A DNA stretch of 64,000 bases from Lutraria lutraria. Taxonomy: Eukaryota > Mollusca > Bivalvia > Venerida > Mactridae. The translations under genes and the position numbers were made by a program. The DNA is taken from positions 10,147,637-10,211,636 of the forward strand of contig OZ026851.1 in the NCBI GenBank assembly GCA_964023205.1, written 5' to 3'. The notes under the pieces are model-generated. The model saw only the letters and a program-made list of their open reading frames with translations, was not told the DNA's origin and ran no database searches. Below are positions 37,873 to 51,934 of the stretch, one piece after another. Positions within the stretch are counted from its first letter, which is position 1. Each line of letters starts with the position of its first letter.

Positions 37873-39574
37873 AGCATTTTAGAAATGGCAGTTTGAGAGA
37901 AAAATGGTTAGCGCAGATGCTTTACGGGACCAATTTTTATCTTGCATTTACTCTTTTATTGTAGATAGAATAAACATGGGACCATTACATACAAGTAGTG
38001 TGGATCAATGGAAATCTGAGATTAGAACAGCTTTGGTATATTACGGTTACTTTTGGTTTTATTACATTTCTAGAATTGACAGTTTGGGAGAAAATTTCCT
38101 GGCGTCAAGATTTTTTGACAAATCTAATTTGTTATTTTCTCCTTAAGTCTTGTTGGTACATGCATGCAACTTTACTTACAAGTAGTTGGCATCAACAAAA
38201 GTTGGTGGCAGCGTTGAATTTGCTATGCTCTGCTTACTTTTGACTTTATTGAAATTTTAGAAATAACCATCTCCGTGAAAGTTCTCCGAGAGTTGCGGAC
38301 AATCTTTGATGTTCAATATCTCTACCATTATTTCATCGGCAGCATTGAAAGTACATATTCTAGTAATAGACATCAATGGAAATCTGTGGCACAAAAGGCA
38401 TGGCCATGCTACGTTTACTTTGGATTTTATTACATTTCTAGAATTGACAGTTTGGGAGAAAATTTCCTGGCGTCAAGATTTTTTGACAAATCTAATTTGT
38501 TATTTTCTCCTTAAGTCTTGTTGGTACATGCATGCAACTTTACTTACAAGTAGTTGGCATCAACAAAAGTTGGTGGCAGCGTTGAATTTGCTATGCTCTG
38601 CTTACTTTTGACTTTATTGAAATTCTAGAAATAACCATCTCCGTGAAAGTTCTCCGAGAGTTGCGGACAATCTTTGATGTTCAATATCTCTACCATTATT
38701 TCATCGGCAGCGTTGAAAGTACATATTCTAGTAATAGACATCAATGGAAATCTGTGGCACAAAAGGCATGGCCATGCTACGTTTACTTTGGATTTTATTA
38801 ACGTTTTAGAAATGTCAGTTTGAACCTGTTGAAATTTCATGAATTAGTCCGAGAAGAAAATTTCTTAAAACTTGTTTCTATTTGCATTTTTGCATTCCTC
38901 TCATGCATGCGAACAATATGAGGTATCACAGGACCACTTTTGAACGAAATCAGTTTTTCGACAGAAATTCTTACAGGGCCGCGCTTCCTGAAATTTCATG
39001 AATTAGTCCGAGAACAAAATTTCTTAAAACTTGTTTCTGTTTGCATTTTTGCATTCCCCTCAAACACGCGAACAATATGAGGTATCACAGGACCACTTTT
39101 GAACGAAATCAGTTTTTGACAGAAATTCTTACAGGGCCGCGCCTGCTGAAATTTCATGAATTAGTCCGAGAACAAAAATTCTTAAAACTTGTTTCTGTTC
39201 ACATTTTTGCATTCCTCTCAAGCACGCGAACAATATGAGGTATCACAAGACCACTTTTGAACGCAATCAATTTTTACGACAAATCCTTCCAGGTCCGGAC
39301 CTGTTGGACTTTTGTAATTTTGACCGAAAACAAAATTTCTTGAAACTTGTTTCTATTTGCATTTTTGCATTCCTCTCATGCATGCGAACAATATGAGGTA
39401 TCACAAGACCACTTTTGAACGTAATAAATTTTTACGACAAATTCTTCCAGGTCCGGACCTGTTGAACTTTTGTAATTTTGACCGAAACCAACATTTCTTA
39501 AATCTTGTTTATATTTACATATTTGCATTCGTATCAAACACACGAACTATATGAGGTATCACAAGACCACTTTT
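37873..39574 (+). repeat. HOR 23, 1702 bp, n=2 k=5
   Basis: Copy of HOR 18 at +9,028 (tattacggtt, gaaattttagaaat), but its last b unit has gtaataaattt (about 39424), as in HOR 21 and not as in HOR 18: a mosaic copy. Confidence 0.9.
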
Positions 39575-41429
39575 AGCATTTTAGAAATGGCAGTTTGAGA
39601 GAAAAATGGTTAGCGCAGATGCTTTACGGGACCAATTTTTATCTTGCATTTACTCTTTTATTGTAGATAGAATAAACATGGGACCATTACATACAAGTAG
39701 TGTGGATCAATGGAAATCTGAGATTAGAACAGCTTTGGTATATTATGGTTACTTTTGGTTTTATTACATTTCTAGAATTGACAGTTTGGGAGAAAATTTC
39801 CTGGCGTCAAGATTTTTTGACAAATCTAATTTGTTATTTTCTCCTTAAGTCTTGTTGGTACATGCATGCAACTTTACTTACAAGTAGTTGGCATCAACAA
39901 AAGTTGGTGGCAGCTTTGAATTTGCTATGCTCTGCTTACTTTTGACTTTATTGAAATTCTAGAAATAACCATCTCCGTGAAAGTTCTCCGAGAGTTGCGG
40001 ACAATCTTTGATGTTCAATATCTCTACCATTATTTCATCGGCAGCATTGAAAGTACATATTCTAGTAATAGACATCAATGGAAATCTGTGGCACAAAAGG
40101 CATGGCCATGCTACGTTTACTTTGGATTTTATTACATTTCTAGAATTGACAGTTTGGGAGAAAATTTCCTGGCGTCAAGATTTTTTGACAAATCTAATTT
40201 GTTATTTTCTCCTTAAGTCTTGTTGGTACATGCATGCAACTTTACTTACAAGTAGTTGGCATCAACAAAAGTTGGTGGCAGCGTTGAATTTGCTATGCTC
40301 TGCTTACTTTTGACTTTATTGAAATTCTAGAAATAACCATCTCCGTGAAAGTTCTCCGAGAGTTGCGGACAATCTTTGATGTTCAATATCTCTACCATTA
40401 TTTCATCGGCAGCATTGAAAGTACATATTCTAGTAATAGACATCAATGGAAATCTGTGGCACAAAAGGCATGGCCATGCTACGTTTACTTTGGATTTTAT
40501 TAACGTTTTAGAAATGTCAGTTTGAACCTGTTGAAATTTCATGAATTAGTCCGAGAAGAAAATTTCTTAAAACTTGTTTCTATTTGCATTTTTGCATTCC
40601 TCTCATGCATGCGAACAATATGAGGTATCACAGGACCACTTTTGAACGAAATCATTTTTTCGACAGAAATTCTTACAGGGCCGCGCTTCCTGAAATTTCA
40701 TGAATTAGTCCGAGAACAAAATTTCTTAAAACTTGTTTCTGTTTGCATTTTTGCATTCCCCTCAAACACGCGAACAATATGAGGTATCACAGGACCACTT
40801 TTGAACGAAATCAGTTTTTGACAGAAATTCTTACAGGGCCGCGCCTGTTGAAATTTCATGAATTAGTCCGAGAACAAAATTTCTTAAGACTTGTTTCTGT
40901 TCGCATTTTTGCATTCCTCTCAATCACGCGAACAATATGAGGTATCACAGGACCACTTTTGAACGAAATCAGTTTTTCGACAGAAATTCTTACAGGGCCG
41001 CGCTTCCTGAAATTTCATGAATTAGTCACAAAATTTCTTAAAACTTGTTTCTGTTTGCATTTTTGCATTCCCCTCAAACACGCGAACAATATGAGGTATC
41101 ACAAGACCACTTTTGAACGAAATCAGTTTTTGACAGAAATTCTTACAAGCCGCTCCTGTTGAAATTTCATGAATTAGTCCGAGAACAAAATTTCTTAAGA
41201 CTTGTTTCTGTTCGCATTTTTGCATTCCTCTCAATCACGCGAACAATATGAGGTATCACAAGACCACTTTTGAACGTAATCAATTTTTACGACAAATTCT
41301 TCCAGGTCCGGACCTGTTGAACTTTTGTAATTTTGACCGAAACCAACATTTCTTAAATCTTGTTTATATTTACATATTTGCATTCGTATCAAACACACGA
41401 ACTATATGAGGTATCACAAGACCACTTTT
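39575..41429 (+). repeat. HOR 24, 1855 bp, n=2 k=6
   Basis: Copy of HOR 19 at +9,028, with cagctttgaat (39915), agtcacaaaat (41027) and ttacaagccgctcc. Confidence 0.9.
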
Positions 41430-43284
41430 AGCATTTTAGAAATGGCAGTTTGAGAGAAAAATGGTTAGCGCAGATGCTTTACGGGACCAATTTTTATCTT
41501 GCATTTACTCTTTTATTGTAGATAGAATAAACATGGGACCATTACATACAAGTAGTGTGGATCAATGGAAATCTGAGATTAGAACAGCTTTGGTATATTA
41601 TGGTTACTTTTGGTTTTATTACATTTCTAGAATTGACAGTTTGGGAGAAAATTTCCTGGCGTCAAGATTTTTTGACAAATCTAATTTGTTATTTTCTCCT
41701 TAAGTCTTGTTGGTACATGCATGCAACTTTACTTACAAGTAGTTGGCATCAACAAAAGTTGGTGGCAGCGTTGAATTTGCTATGCTCTGCTTACTTTTGA
41801 CTTTATTGAAATTCTAGAAATAACCATCTCCAGGAAAGTTCTCCGAGAGTTGCGGACAATCTTTGATGTTCAATATCTCTACCATTATTTCATCGGCAGC
41901 ATTGAAAGTACATATTCTAGTAATAGACATCAATGGAAATCTGTGGCACAAAAGGCATGGCCATGCTACGTTTACTTTGGATTTTATTACATTTCTAGAA
42001 TTGACAGTTTGGGAGAAAATTTCCTGGCGTCAAGATTTTTTGACAAATCTAATTTGTTATTTTCTCCTTAAGTCTTGTTGGTACATGCATGCAACTTTAC
42101 TTACAAGTAGTTGGCATCAACAAAAGTTGGTGGCAGCGTTGAATTTGCTATGCTCTGCTTACTTTTGACTTTATTGAAATTTTAGAAATAACCATCTCCG
42201 TGAAAGTTCTCCGAGAGTTGCGGACAATCTTTGATGTTCAATATCTCTACCATTATTTCATCGGCAGCATTGAAAGTACATATTCTAGTAATAGACATCA
42301 ATGGAAATCTGTGGCACAAAAGGCATGGCCATGCTACGTTTACTTTGGATTTTATTAACGTTTTAGAAATGTCAGTTTGAACCTGTTGAAATTTCATGAA
42401 TTAGTCCGAGAAGAAAATTTCTTAAAACTTGTTTCTATTTGCATTTTTGCATTCCTCTCATGCATGCGAACAATATGAGGTATCACAGGACCACTTTTGA
42501 ACGAAATCATTTTTTCGACAGAAATTCTTACAGGGCCGCGCTTCCTGAAATTTCATGAATTAGTCCGAGAACAAAATTTCTTAAAACTTGTTTCTGTTTG
42601 CATTTTTGCATTCCCCTCAAACACGCGAACAATATGAGGTATCACAGGACCACTTTTGAACGAAATCAGTTTTTGACAGAAATTCTTACAGGGCCGCGCC
42701 TGTTGAAATTTCATGAATTAGTCCGAGAACAAAATTTCTTAAGACTTGTTTCTGTTCGCATTTTTGCATTCCTCTCAATCACGCGAACAATATGAGGTAT
42801 CACAGGACCACTTTTGAACGAAATCAGTTTTTCGACAGAAATTCTTACAGGGCCGCGCTTCCTGAAATTTCATGAATTAGTCACAAAATTTCTTAAAACT
42901 TGTTTCTGTTTGCATTTTTGCATTCCCCTCAAACACGCGAACAATATGAGGTATCACAAGACCACTTTTGAACGAAATCAGTTTTTGACAGAAATTCTTA
43001 CAAGCCGCTCCTGTTGAAATTTCATGAATTAGTCCGAGAACAAAATTTCTTAAGACTTGTTTCTGTTCGCATTTTTGCATTCCTCTCAATCACGCGAACA
43101 ATATGAGGTATCACAAGACCACTTTTGAACGTAATCAATTTTTACGACAAATTCTTCCAGGTCCGGACCTGTTGAACTTTTGTAATTTTGACCGAAACCA
43201 ACATTTCTTAAATCTTGTTTATATTTACATATTTGCATTCGTATCAAACACACGAACTATATGAGGTATCACAAGACCACTTTT
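41430..43284 (+). repeat. HOR 25, 1855 bp, n=2 k=6
   Basis: Has tctccaggaaag (41832) and the five-base deletion (42882), each 1,855 bp after the HOR 24 position. It looks like a tandem copy of a HOR 24-sized unit. Confidence 0.9.
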
Positions 43285-45143
43285 AGCATTTTAGAAATGG
43301 CAGTTTGAGAGAAAAATGGTTAGCGCAGATGCTTTACGGGACCAATTTTTATCTTGCATTTACTCTTTTATTGTAGATAGAATAAACATGGGACCATTAC
43401 ATACAAGTAGTGTGGATCAATGGAAATCTGAGATTAGAACAGCTTTGGTATATTATGGTTACTTTTGGTTTTATTACATTTCTAGAATTGACAGTTTGGG
43501 AGAAAATTTCCTGGCGTCAAGATTTTTTGACAAATCTAATTTGTTATTTTCTCCTTAAGTCTTGTTGGTACATGCATGCAACTTTACTTACAAGTAGTCG
43601 GCATCAACAAAAGTTGGTGGCAGCGTTGAATTTGCTATGCTCTGCTTACTTTTGACTTTATTGAAATTCTAGAAATAACCATCTCCAGGAAAGTTCTCCG
43701 AGAGTTGCGGACAATCTTTGATGTTCAATATCTCTACCATTATTTCATCGGCAGCATTGAAAGTACATATTCTAGTAATAGACATCAATGGAAATCTGTG
43801 GCACAAAAGGCATGGCCATGCTACGTTTACTTTGGATTTTATTACATTTCTAGAATTGACAGTTTGGGAGAAAATTTCCTGGCGTCAAGATTTTTTGACA
43901 AATCTAATTTGTTATTTTCTCCTTAAGTCTTGTTGGTACATGCATGCAACTTTACTTACAAGTAGTTGGCATCAACAAAAGTTGGTGGCAGCGTTGAATT
44001 TGCTATGCTCTGCTTACTTTTGACTTTATTGAAATTCTAGAAATAACCATCTCCGTGAAAGTTCTCCGAGAGTTGCGGACAATCTTTGATGTTCAATATC
44101 TCTACCATTATTTCATCGGCAGCGTTGAAAGTACATATTCTAGTAATAGACATCAATGGAAATCTGTGGCACAAAAGGCATGGCCATGCTACGTTTACTT
44201 TGGATTTTATTAACGTTTTAGAAATGTCAGTTTGAACCTGTTGAAATTTCATGAATTAGTCCGAGAACAAAATTTCTTAAGACTTGTTTCTGTTCGCATT
44301 TTTGCATTCCTCTCAATCACGCGAACAATATGAGGTATCACAGGACCACTTTTGAACGAAATGAGTTTTTGACAGAAATTCTTACAGGGCCGCGCCTGTT
44401 GAAATTTCATGAATTAGTCCGAGAACAAAATTTCTTAAGACTTGTTTCTGTTCGCATTTTTGCATTCCTCTCAATCACGCGAACAATATGAGGTATCACA
44501 GGACCACTTTTGAACGAAATGAGTTTTTGACAGAAATTCTTACAGGGCCGCGCCTGTTGAAATTTCATGAATTAGTCCGAGAACAAAATTTCTTAAGACT
44601 TGTTTCTGTTCGCATTTTTGCATTCCTCTCAATCACGCGAACAATATGAGGTATCACAGGACCACTTTTGAACGAAATCAGTTTTTGACAGAAATTCTTA
44701 CAGGGCCGCGCCTGCTGAAATTTCATGAATTAGTCCGAGAACAAAAATTCTTAAAACTTGTTTCTGTTCACATTTTTGCATTCCTCTCAAGCACGCGAAC
44801 AATATGAGGTATCACAAGACCACTTTTGAACGCAATCAATTTTTACGACAAATCCTTCCAGGTCCGGACCTGTTGGACTTTTGTAATTTTGACCGAAAAC
44901 AAAATTTCTTGAAACTTGTTTCTATTTGCATTTTTGCATTCCTCTCATGCATGCGAACAATATGAGGTATCACAAGACCACTTTTGAACGTAATCAATTT
45001 TTACGACAAATTCTTCCAGGTCCGGACCTGTTGAACTTTTGTAATTTTGACCGAAACCAACATTTCTTAAATCTTGTTTATATTTACATATTTGCATTCG
45101 TATCAAACACACGAACTATATGAGGTATCACAAGACCACTTTT
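43285..45143 (+). repeat. HOR 26, 1859 bp, n=2 k=6
   Basis: beta has a private gtagtcggcatc (about 43599). tctccaggaaag recurs at 43687. The b block opens with three near-identical b3-like units. Confidence 0.9.
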
Positions 45144-46528
45144 AGCATTTTAGAAATGGCAGTTTGAGAGAAAAATGGTTAGCGCAGATGCTTTACGGGA
45201 CCAATTTTTATCTTGCATTTACTCTTTTATTGTAGATAGAATAAACATGGGACCATTACATACAAGTAGTGTGGATCAATGGAAATCTGAGATTAGAACA
45301 GCTTTGGTATATTATGGTTACTTTTGGTTTTATTACATTTCTAAAATTGACAGTTTGGGAGAAAATTTCCTGGCGTCAAGATTTTTTGACAAATCTAATT
45401 TGTTATTTTCTCCTTAAGTCTTGTTGGTACATGCATGCAACTTTACTTACAAGTAGTTGGCATCAACAAAAGTTGGTGGCAGCGTTGAATTTGCTATGCT
45501 CTGCTTACTTTTGACTTTATTGAAATTTTAGAAATAACCATCTCCGTGAAAGTTCTCCGAGAGTTGCGGACAATCTTTGATGTTCAATATCTCTACCATT
45601 ATTTCATCGGCAGCATTGAAAGTACATATTCTAGTAATAGACATCAATGGAAATCTGTGGCACAAAAGGCATGGCCATGCTACGTTTACTTTGGATTTTA
45701 TTACATTTCTAGAATTGACAGTTTGGGAGAAAATTTCCTGGCGTCAAGATTTTTTGACAAATCTAATTTGTTATTTTCTCCTTAAGTCTTGTTGGTACAT
45801 GCATGCAACTTTACTTACAAGTAGTTGGCATCAACAAAAGTTGGTGGCAGCGTTGAATTTGCTATGCTCTGCTTACTTTTGACTTTATTGAAATTCTAGA
45901 AATAACCATCTCCGTGAAAGTTCTCCGAGAGTTGCGGACAATCTTTGATGTTCAATATCTCTACCATTATTTCATCGGCAGCGTTGAAAGTACATATTCT
46001 AGTAATAGACATCAATGGAAATCTGTGGCACAAAAGGCATGGCCATGCTACGTTTACTTTGGATTTTATTAACGTTTTAGAAATGTCAGTTTGAACCTGT
46101 TGAAATTTCATGAATTAGTCCGAGAACAAAATTTCTTAAGACTTGTTTCTGTTCGCATTTTTGCATTCCTCTCAATCACGCGAACAATATGAGGTATCAC
46201 AGGACCACTTTTGAACGAAATGAGTTTTTGACAGAAATTCTTACAGGGCCGCGCCTGTTGAAATTTCATGAAGTTGTCCGAGAACAAAATTTCTTAAAAC
46301 TTGTTTCTATTTGCATTTTTGCATTCCTCTCATGCATGCGAACAATATGAGGTATCACAAGACCACTTTTGAACGCAATCAATTTTTACGACAAATCCTT
46401 CCAGGTCCGGACCTGTTGAACTTTTGTAATTTTGTCCGAAGACAAAATTTCTTAAATCTTGTTTATATTTACATATTTGCATTTGTATCAAACACACGAA
46501 CTATATGAGGTATCACAAGACCACTTTT
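45144..46528 (+). repeat. HOR 27, 1385 bp, n=2 k=3, domain II/III boundary
   Basis: alpha-beta part is domain II type (ctaaaattgac, about 45343). The b block is shortened to three units and turns into domain III type from about 46,270 (gaagttgtccgag, tttgtccgaagac). Confidence 0.88.
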
Positions 46529-47705
46529 AGCATTTTAGAAATGGCAGTTTGAGAGAAAATATTTTAGCGCAGATGCTTTACGGGACCAATTTTTATCTTG
46601 CATTTACTCTTTTATTGTAGATAGTATAAACATGGGACCATTACATACAAGTAGTGTGGATCAATGGAAATCTGAGATTAGAACAGCTTTGGTATAGTAT
46701 GGTTACTTTTGGTTTTATTACATTTCTAGAATTGACAGTTTGGGAGAAAATTTCCTGGCGTCAAGATTTTTTGACAAATCTAATTTGTTATTTTCTCCTT
46801 AAGTCTTGTTGGTACATGCATGCAACTTTACTTACAAGTAGTTGGCATCAACAAAAGTTGGTGGCAACGTTGAATTTGCTATGCTCTGCTTACTTTTGAC
46901 TTTATTGAAATTCTAGAAATAACCATCTCCGTGAAAGTTCTCCGAGAGTTGCGGACAATCTTTGATGTTCAATATCTCTACCATTATTTCATTGGCACCA
47001 TTGAAAGTACACATTCTAGTAATAGACATCAATGGAAATCAGTGGCACAAAAGGCATGGCCATGCTACGTTTACTTTGGATTTTATTAACGTTTTAGAAA
47101 TGTCAGTTTGAACCTGTTGAAATTTCATAAATTTCTCCGAGAACAAAATTTCTTAAAACTTGTTTCTGTTTGCATTTTTGCATTCCTCTCAATCACGCGA
47201 ACAATATGAGGTATCACAGGACCACTTTTGAACGAAATCATTTTTTGGTCAGAAATTCTTACAGGGCCGCGCCTGTTGAATTTTCATGAAGTTGTCCGAG
47301 AACAAAATTTCTTAAAACTTGTTTCTGTTAGCATTTTTGCATTCCCCTCAAACACGCGAACAATATGAGGTATCACAAGACCACTTTTGAACGAAATCAT
47401 TTTTTGGTCAGAAATTCTTACAGGGCCGCGCCTGTTGAAATTTCATGAAGTTGTCCGAGAACAAAATTTCTTAAAACTTGTTTCTATTTGCATTTTTGCA
47501 TTCCTCTCATGCATGCGAACAATATGAGGTATCACAAGACCACTTTTGAACGCAATCAATTTTTACGACAAATCCTTCCAGGTCCGGACCTGTTGAACTT
47601 TTGTAATTTAGTCCGAAAACAAAATTTCTTAAATCTTGTTTATATTTACATATTTGCATTCGTATCAAACACACGAACTATATGAGGTATCACAAGACCA
47701 CTTTT
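46529..47705 (+). repeat. HOR 28, 1177 bp, n=1 k=4, domain III
   Basis: alpha has lost the ATG seen elsewhere (aaaatattttagc). gamma has ggcaccattg, tacacattc and cagtggcac; b units have tttctccgag, gttgtccgag and ttttttggtcag. Confidence 0.9.
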
Positions 47706-48723
47706 AGCATTTTAGAAATGGCAGTTTGAGAGAAAATATTTTAGCGCAGATGCTTTACGGGACCAATTTTTATCTTGCATTTACTCTTTTATTGTAGATA
47801 GTATAAACATGGGACCATTACATACAAGTAGTGTGGATCAATGGAAATCTGAGATTAGAACAGCTTTGGTATAGTATGGTTACTTTTGGTTTTATTACAT
47901 TTCTAGAATTGACAGTTTGGGAGAAAATTTCCTGGCGTCAAGATTTTTTGACAAATCTAATTTGTTATTTTCTCCTTAAGTCTTGTTGGTACATGCATGC
48001 AACTTTACTTACAAGTAGTTGGCATCAACAAAAGTTGGTGGCAACGTTGAATTTGCTATGCTCTGCTTACTTTTGACTTTATTGAAATTCTAGAAATAAC
48101 CATCTCCGTGAAAGTTCTCCGAGAGTTGCGGACAATCTTTGATGTTCAATATCTCTACCATTATTTCATCGGCACCATTGAAAGTACACATTCTAGTAAT
48201 AGACATCAATGGAAATCAGTGGCACAAAAGGCATGGCCATGCTACGTTTACTTTGGATTTTATTAACGTTTTAGAAATGTCAGTTTGAACCTGTTGAAAT
48301 TTCATAAATTTCTCCGAGAACAAAATTTCTTAAAACTTGTTTCTGTTTGCATTTTTGCATTCCTCTCAATCACGCGAACAATATGAGGTATCACAGGACC
48401 ACTTTTGAACGAAATCATTTTTTGGTCAGAAATTCTTACAGGGCCGCGCCTGTTGAAATTTCATGAAGTTGTCCGAGAACAAAATTTCTTAAAACTTGTT
48501 TCTATTTGCATTTTTGCATTCCTCTCATGCATGCGAACAATATGAGGTATCACAAGACCACTTTTGAACGCAATCAATTTTTACGACAAATCCTTCCAGG
48601 TCCGGACCTGTTGAACTTTTGTAATTTAGTCCGAAAACAAAATTTCTTAAATCTTGTTTATATTTACATATTTGCATTCGTATCAAACACACGAACTATA
48701 TGAAGTATCACAAGACCACTTTT
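47706..48723 (+). repeat. HOR 29, 1018 bp, n=1 k=3, domain III
   Basis: The minimal HOR: alpha, beta, gamma and three b units. alpha is the aaaatattttagc type. Confidence 0.9.
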
Positions 48724-49741
48724 AGCATTTTAGAAATGGCAGTTTGAGAGAATAAATTTTAGCGCAGACGCTTTACGGGACCAATTTTTATCTTGCATTT
48801 ACTCTTTTATTGTAGATAGTATAAACATGGGACCATTACATACAAGTAGTGTGGATCAATGGAAATCTGTGGTTAGAACAGCTTTGGTATAGTATGGTTA
48901 CTTTTGGTTTTATTACATTTCTAGAATTGACAGTTTGGGAGAAAATTTCCTGGCGTCAAGATTTTTTGACAAATCTAATTTGTTATTTTCTCCTTAAGTC
49001 TTGTTGGTACATGCATGCAACTTTACTTACAAGTAGTTGGCATCAACAAAAGTTGGTGGCAACGTTGAATTTGCTATGCTCTGCTTACTTTTGACTTTAT
49101 TGAAATTCTAGAAATAACCATCTCCGTGAAAGTTCTCCGAGAGTTGCGGACAATCTTTGATGTTCAATATCTCTACCATTATTTCATCGGCACCATTGAA
49201 AGTACACATTCTAGTAATAGACATCAATGGAAATCAGTGGCACAAAAGGCATGGCCATGCTACGTTTACTTTGGATTTTATTAACGTTTTAGAAATGTCA
49301 GTTTGAACCTGTTGAAATTTCATAAATTTCTCCGAGAACAAAATTTCTTAAAACTTGTTTCTGTTTGCATTTTTGCATTCCTCTCAATCACGCGAACAAT
49401 ATGAGGTATCACAGGACCACTTTTGAACGAAATCATTTTTTGGTCAGAAATTCTTACAGGGCCGCGCCTGTTGAAATTTCATGAAGTTGTCCGAGAACAA
49501 AATTTCTTAAAACTTGTTTCTATTTGCATTTTTGCATTCCTCTCATGCATGCGAACAATATGAGGTATCACAAGACCACTTTTGAACGCAATCAATTTTT
49601 ACGACAAATCCTTCCAGGTCCGGACCTGTTGAACTTTTGTAATTTAGTCCGAAAACAAAATTTCTTAAATCTTGTTTATATTTACATATTTGCATTCGTA
49701 TCAAACACACGAACTATATGAAGTATCACAAGACCACTTTT
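48724..49741 (+). repeat. HOR 30, 1018 bp, n=1 k=3, domain III
   Basis: alpha is the second edge type (gagaataaattttagc, gcagacgc, tctgtggttag). It and HOR 31 appear nearly identical, so a local recent tandem copy is likely. Confidence 0.9.
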
Positions 49742-50759
49742 AGCATTTTAGAAATGGCAGTTTGAGAGAATAAATTTTAGCGCAGACGCTTTACGGGACC
49801 AATTTTTATCTTGCATTTACTCTTTTATTGTAGATAGTATAAACATGGGACCATTACATACAAGTAGTGTGGATCAATGGAAATCTGTGGTTAGAACAGC
49901 TTTGGTATAGTATGGTTACTTTTGGTTTTATTACATTTCTAGAATTGACAGTTTGGGAGAAAATTTCCTGGCGTCAAGATTTTTTGACAAATCTAATTTG
50001 TTATTTTCTCCTTAAGTCTTGTTGGTACATGCATGCAACTTTACTTACAAGTAGTTGGCATCAACAAAAGTTGGTGGCAACGTTGAATTTGCTATGCTCT
50101 GCTTACTTTTGACTTTATTGAAATTCTAGAAATAACCATCTCCGTGAAAGTTCTCCGAGAGTTGCGGACAATCTTTGATGTTCAATATCTCTACCATTAT
50201 TTCATCGGCACCATTGAAAGTACACATTCTAGTAATAGACATCAATGGAAATCAGTGGCACAAAAGGCATGGCCATGCTACGTTTACTTTGGATTTTATT
50301 AACGTTTTAGAAATGTCAGTTTGAACCTGTTGAAATTTCATAAATTTCTCCGAGAACAAAATTTCTTAAAACTTGTTTCTGTTTGCATTTTTGCATTCCT
50401 CTCAATCACGCGAACAATATGAGGTATCACAGGACCACTTTTGAACGAAATCATTTTTTGGTCAGAAATTCTTACAGGGCCGCGCCTGTTGAAATTTCAT
50501 GAAGTTGTCCGAGAACAAAATTTCTTAAAACTTGTTTCTATTTGCATTTTTGCATTCCTCTCATGCATGCGAACAATATGAGGTATCACAAGACCACTTT
50601 TGAACGCAATCAATTTTTACGACAAATCCTTCCAGGTCCGGACCTGTTGAACTTTTGTAATTTAGTCCGAAAACAAAATTTCTTAAATCTTGTTTATATT
50701 TACATATTTGCATTCGTATCAAACACACGAACTATATGAAGTATCACAAGACCACTTTT
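49742..50759 (+). repeat. HOR 31, 1018 bp, n=1 k=3, domain III
   Basis: Same variants as HOR 30 at exactly +1,018, including tgaagtatcac upstream of alpha. Confidence 0.9.
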
Positions 50760-51934
50760 AGCATTTTAGAAATGGCAGTTTGAGAGAATAAATTTTAGCG
50801 CAGACGCTTTACGGGACCAATTTTTATCTTGCATTTATTTTTTTATTGTAGATAGTATAAACATGGGACCATTACATACAAGTAGTGTGGATCAATGGAA
50901 ATCTGTGATTAGAACAGCTTTGGTATAGTATGGTTACTTTTGGTTTTATTACATTTCTAGAATTGACAGTTTGGGAGAAAATTTCCTGGCGTCAAGATTT
51001 TTTGACAAATCTAATTTGTTATTTTCTCCTTAAGTCTTGTTGGTACATGCATGCAACTTTACTTACAAGTAGTTGGCATCAACAAAAGTTGGTGGCAACG
51101 TTGAATTTGCTATGCTCTGCTTACTTTTGACTTTATTGAGATTCTAGAAATAACCATCTCCGTGAAAGTTCTCCGAGAGTTGTGGACAATCTTTGATGTT
51201 CAATATCTCTACCATTATTTCATCGGCAGCATTGAAAGTACATATTCTAGTAATAGACATCAATGGAAATCTGTGGCACAAAAGGTATGGCCATGCTACG
51301 TTTACTTTGGATTTTATTAATGTTTTAGAAATGTCAGTTTGAACCTGTTGAAATTTCATAAATTTCTCCGAGAACAAAATTTCTTAAAACTTGTTTCTGT
51401 TTGCATTTTTGCATTCCCCTCAAACACGCGAACAATATGAGGTATCACAGGACCACTTTTGAACGAAATCAGTTTTTGACGGAAATTCTTACAGGGCCGC
51501 GCCTGTTGAAATTTCATGAATTAGTCTGAGAACAAAATTTCTTAAAACTTGTTTCTGTTCGCATTTTTGCATTTCTCTCAATCACGCGAACAATATGAGG
51601 TATCACAGGACCACTTTTGAACGAAATCAGTTTTTGACAGAAATTCTTACAGGGCCGCGCCTGTTGAAATTTCATGAATTAGTCTGAGAACAAAATTTCT
51701 TAAAACTTGTTTCTGTTCGCATTTTTGCATTCCTCTCAATCACGCGAACAATATGAGGTATCACAAGACCACTTTTGAACGCAATCAATTTTTACGACAA
51801 ATCCTTCCAGGTCCGGACCTGTTGAACTTTTGTAATTTTGTCCGAAGACAAAATTTCTTAAATCTTGTTTATATTTACATATTTGCATTTGTATCAAACA
51901 CACGAACTATATGAAGTATCACAAGACCACTTTT
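50760..51934 (+). repeat. HOR 32, 1175 bp, n=1 k=4, domain III
   Basis: alpha has catttatttttttattg. gamma is the internal ggcagcattg type rather than the edge ggcaccattg type, with private gttgtggac and aaggtatgg. b units contain agtctgagaac twice. Confidence 0.9.
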
